DNA of 19,958 nucleotides, from the NCBI GenBank assembly GCA_036939755.1, contig JALLAZ010000185.1, positions 1 to 19,958 of the forward strand, given 5' to 3'. This document shows positions 18,077-19,958 of this stretch, one piece after another. The notes under the pieces are model-generated. The model was not told where the DNA came from and did not search any database. It was given only the letters and a program-made list of their open reading frames with translations. The stretch comes from Stephanodiscus triporus. Lineage: Eukaryota; Bacillariophyta; Thalassiosirophyceae; Thalassiosirales; Thalassiosiraceae. The stretch's first letter is position 1, and the number at the start of each line of letters is the position of its first letter. Made by a program: the position numbers and the translations under genes.

Positions 18077-19201
18077 TCACTTCAGGAGTATGACGATGAT
18101 TGCAGCCACCAAAACGCAAGGCATGGAGTTGGTGGCAGTGATTGGGCTAGAATTCATTTCCGATGAGTACAATGCGCTCGAAACTTTGTACAATTCTCCA
18201 CTCTGACCCCAGTCACTTGTCCCTGAACTACCCTTAGAGCTTTTGCTCTTGCTGCCTTTGGAAGACTTGCTGCTAAACAATTTGCCGCTTTTTCCTGAAC
18301 CGGATGACCCACCCCAACCTGATGACTCACCCCAACCTGATGATCCACCCGAACCTGATGATCCACCCGAACCTGATGATCCACCCCAACCGGATGACCC
18401 ACCCCAACCGGATGACCCATCAGATGAATGATTCCAACCATCCGATGGCTCAGGAGTTGGGTTTAATGTTGGATGCACTGTATCATCATGCTCATCACCA
18501 CCCCATGGAGTTGGATGCTCGGTTGGAGCTGCGGTATCAACATGCTCGTCGCCGCCCCATCCACCATCAGATGGCTCAGGAGTTGGGTTTAATGTTGGAT
18601 GCGCGGTATCATCATGCTCATCGCCACCCCATGGAGTTGAATGCTCGGTTGGAGCTGCGGTATCAACATGCTCATCGCCGCCCCATGGAGTTGGATGCTC
18701 GGTTGGAGCTGCGGTATCAACATGTTCGTCGCCACCCCATCCGTAAACAGTTGGCTCAGGAGTTTTCGGCTCAGGAGTTGGATGCTCGGTTGATGGAGTA
18801 TCAACATATCCACAATAATCCTCCCCGTTACCACAAAAGTTAAACTCGCTGCAGCATTCGCTTCCCGTAAGGCAGGACCCATCACTTTCGCAACTTCCAT
18901 CACCACCTCCACCGCCACCGCCACAATATGCCAGTCCTAGGCCACAGTAGCCAGATTGACTGCAGCATTCCCCGTCCGTCAGGCAGGCCCCGGTCTCGAT
19001 TTCGCAAAGCCCCACACCGCCTCCCTCGCCATCTTCGCCACAATATGCCCGTCCAAGGCCACAGTAGCCATATAGACTGCAGCATTCCCCTTCAATAGGG
19101 CATTCCTCATCGCCTCGATTTCCACCTCCACAAGTACCACAAGAACCGATTGCGAACGAAAGCGCGAGCACCAGGAGATTATACATTGTTGATGACCTCA
19201 T
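18077..19201 (-). CDS. Secreted chitin-binding (three hevein domains) repeat protein with silaffin-like Lys/Ser cluster
   Basis: 374 residues. Residues 1-20 form a signal peptide (MYNLLVLALSFAIGS). Three hevein-type (ChtBD1) modules follow at about 21-55, 66-94 and 104-131, each with CCSxxxxCGxGxxYCG spacing (ECCSLYGYCGLGRAYCG in the first). Residues 132-257 are Pro/Thr repeats built on WGGDEHVDTAAPTEHPTP. Residues 260-302 are Gly/Ser/Trp repeats (SSGWGG). At 303-324 comes a Lys/Ser cluster (KSSKGSKSKSSKG) like the phosphorylated, polyamine-modified lysines of diatom silaffins. The C-terminus (360-374) is hydrophobic and could be a GPI-attachment signal, though it ends in Lys. Expected location is cell wall or surface, bridging chitin and silica. 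It is convergent with transporter copy 2. Confidence 0.8.
   Translation of the reverse strand: MRSSTMYNLLVLALSFAIGSCGTCGGGNRGDEECPIEGECCSLYGYCGLGRAYCGEDGEGGGVGLCEIETGACLTDGECCSQSGYCGLGLAYCGGGGGGGDGSCESDGSCLTGSECCSEFNFCGNGEDYCGYVDTPSTEHPTPEPKTPEPTVYGWGGDEHVDTAAPTEHPTPWGGDEHVDTAAPTEHSTPWGGDEHDDTAHPTLNPTPEPSDGGWGGDEHVDTAAPTEHPTPWGGDEHDDTVHPTLNPTPEPSDGWNHSSDGSSGWGGSSGWGGSSGSGGSSGSGGSSGWGESSGWGGSSGSGKSGKLFSSKSSKGSKSKSSKGSSGTSDWGQSGELYKVSSALYSSEMNSSPITATNSMPCVLVAAIIVILLK
18292..18760 (-). repeat. Tandem repeats coding for WGGSSG and WGGDEH(V/D)DTA units
   Basis: Two arrays lie inside the hevein-domain gene. About 18292-18420 has 15-18-bp units (plus-strand GATGACCCACCCCAACCG variants). About 18450-18760 has units of 54-78 bp, with two subtypes: one ending in TEHPTP and one ending in TLNPTPEPSDG, arranged A-A-B-A-B. 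Units stay in frame, and high identity between copies suggests recent expansion or conversion. Confidence 0.85.
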
Positions 19202-19414
19202 TTTGGTTTGTTAATATGCGGTCGACCTCGTGCTGGCTTGGGCAAAAAAATATGAGATGAATCAAATCTCCATTGTCGACAGGGGTGGGCGAGCTTATTC
19301 CCGCTGCAAGCCGCCACATCGCGCCAAGACTTAAGATTTGTCGGAGAAGGGCGGAGGCTTTAACGTACTTTCTTTGCTTTGCGGGGATGGAAGGAAGCTG
19401 TCGAGCTCGTGTCT

Positions 19415-19435
19415 GAGCGACGGCAGCCGTCGCTC
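19415..19435. repeat. Perfect 9-bp stem hairpin
   Basis: GAGCGACGG, a 3-base loop, then CCGTCGCTC. It stands alone between the hevein-domain gene and the palindrome-rich stretch. Function unknown. Confidence 0.8.
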
Positions 19436-19672
19436 TCCATCCTGCCTGGCAGATTTTTAACGGACCGCGCCCGTGAGTCTTGGGAGGGAAAAAAATTGGC
19501 GGCGGACTTTGATTCTTGGGACCCGGGAACCATTTTTACTAATTCCTATGTATATTTCCCCCTTTCCCTCTCGCCCTTTCCCCCCTCCCCTTTCCCACGA
19601 CCCAAAAAACAAAAAACGACCCAAACCAACACTGGATGGGTGGATGCCATAATTCGATTTTCGGAGTTTTTA

Positions 19673-19696
19673 GGCTATTTTTAGCGAAAAATAGCC
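19673..19696. repeat. Perfect 10-bp stem hairpin
   Basis: GGCTATTTTT, loop AGCG, AAAAATAGCC. Flanking T and A bases extend the pairing with mismatches. It lies 51 bases before the larger palindrome. Confidence 0.85.
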
Positions 19697-19746
19697 TTAA
19701 AAGTTCCAGATGTCCAGACTCGAACAAGGCCTCTTTTTTGTTTTTC

Positions 19747-19796
19747 AGGTCCAGATTTAGTTGGGTTGGCCGGCCAACCCAACAAAATCTGGACCT
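19747..19796. repeat. Near-perfect 50-bp palindrome with GTCCAG ends
   Basis: The sequence is its own reverse complement apart from one mismatched pair, centred on GGCCGGCC. The outer bases AGGTCCAGATTT/AAATCTGGACCT belong to a family of GTCCAG motifs also seen at 19712 and in the small hairpin at 19800-19820 (GTCCAG, T run, CTGGAC). This is typical of terminal or subterminal repeats of DNA transposons, or of a cruciform. Confidence 0.85.
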
Positions 19797-19851
19797 CCGG
19801 TCCAGTTTTTTTTTCTGGACTTTTGCTCGATCCACGTGAACCCGTCGCACC

Positions 19852-19958
19852 ATGGACAACGAGAGCCTGGCCCAGTCAGCTCGTGGCGGACGCCATTCCG
19901 GCATCCGCAACTACCAGAACAACGTCCTCATCGATATCGTTGAGCGGCTTCTCCCCCA
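19852..19958 (+). CDS. 5' end of a probable transposon-encoded protein (partial, cut by window end)
   Basis: 35 complete codons from ATG in the context CACCATGG, open to the window edge. The readable part ends with HSGIRNYQNNVLIDIVERLL. A pattern of a conserved Asn-Tyr, then helix, then LP after a short N-terminus resembles the start of Myb/SANT-like DNA-binding domains in proteins of repetitive elements in stramenopiles and fungi. The palindromes just upstream fit a mobile element. With only 35 residues the family is uncertain. Confidence 0.45.
   Translation, partial: MDNESLAQSARGGRHSGIRNYQNNVLIDIVERLLP

Larger units (their letters stand above)
19202..19851. other. Gene-poor region with hairpins, probable 5' part of a mobile element
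   Basis: The left part (19202-19400) is the 5' flank of the hevein-domain gene. After that come palindromes (listed separately), a pyrimidine-rich tract at 19556-19600 and A/T runs, ending at the start codon at 19852. Overlapping frames on both strands here are compositionally odd and look like shadows. Where the presumed element begins cannot be set from this window. Confidence 0.45.

Noticed and set aside
19539..19910. Minus-strand frame of 123 codons near the window end
   Set aside because: It runs through the palindromes and pyrimidine tract and antisense to the start at 19852; composition is low-complexity and no domain is visible.
1..19958. tRNA, rRNA, CRISPR arrays, bacterial operons
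   Set aside because: No tRNA-like T-arm/acceptor combination, no conserved rRNA stretch and no regularly spaced repeats were found; the introns show eukaryotic nuclear DNA.

Overview
The window looks like nuclear DNA of a unicellular stramenopile alga, most likely a diatom. It has short introns (78-105 bp), compact genes on alternating strands, a plant-type cyclopropyl-sterol isomerase, and a secreted hevein-domain protein with a silaffin-like Lys/Ser cluster. There are no bacterial-style operons, rRNA genes, CRISPR arrays or convincing tRNAs. The species cannot be read from the sequence.

Layout. 492-7815 (+) is a five-exon BRWD/PHIP-type chromatin reader (WD40 repeats, a Tudor-like region, two bromodomains). 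Its first exon is frame-broken at a run of 27 G. 8199-9473 (-) is a type II membrane protein resembling a Golgi sulfotransferase. 9625-9789 is an imperfect long hairpin of MITE type. 9871-10122 (+) may be a small membrane protein. 10683-12146 (-) and 16323-17870 (+) are two paralogous major-facilitator transporters (SLC18B1/DHA1-like) in inverted orientation. Between them lie cycloeucalenol cycloisomerase (12423-13496, +) and a divergent aldo/keto-reductase-like protein with a C-terminal beta domain (13762-15964, -). The latter is also frame-broken, at a run of 25 G on its coding strand. 18077-19201 (-) encodes a secreted protein with three chitin-binding (hevein) domains, repetitive Pro/Thr and Gly/Ser/Trp stretches, a Lys/Ser cluster and a hydrophobic C-terminus. 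From about 19400 to the end there is a palindrome-rich stretch followed by the first 35 codons of a probable transposon-encoded DNA-binding protein, cut by the window edge.

No single pathway joins all the genes. The recognisable roles are chromatin reading, glycan or other sulfation in the secretory pathway, sterol synthesis, small-molecule transport and cell-wall architecture. The most unusual points are: two unrelated genes each interrupted at a coding-strand poly-G run; inverted transporter paralogs sharing a patch of about 95% nucleotide identity; an AKR fold lacking half of its catalytic tetrad; the chitin-binding/silaffin-like hybrid; and two palindromic, mobile-element-like stretches. 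All calls come from reading the sequence; no database search was run.
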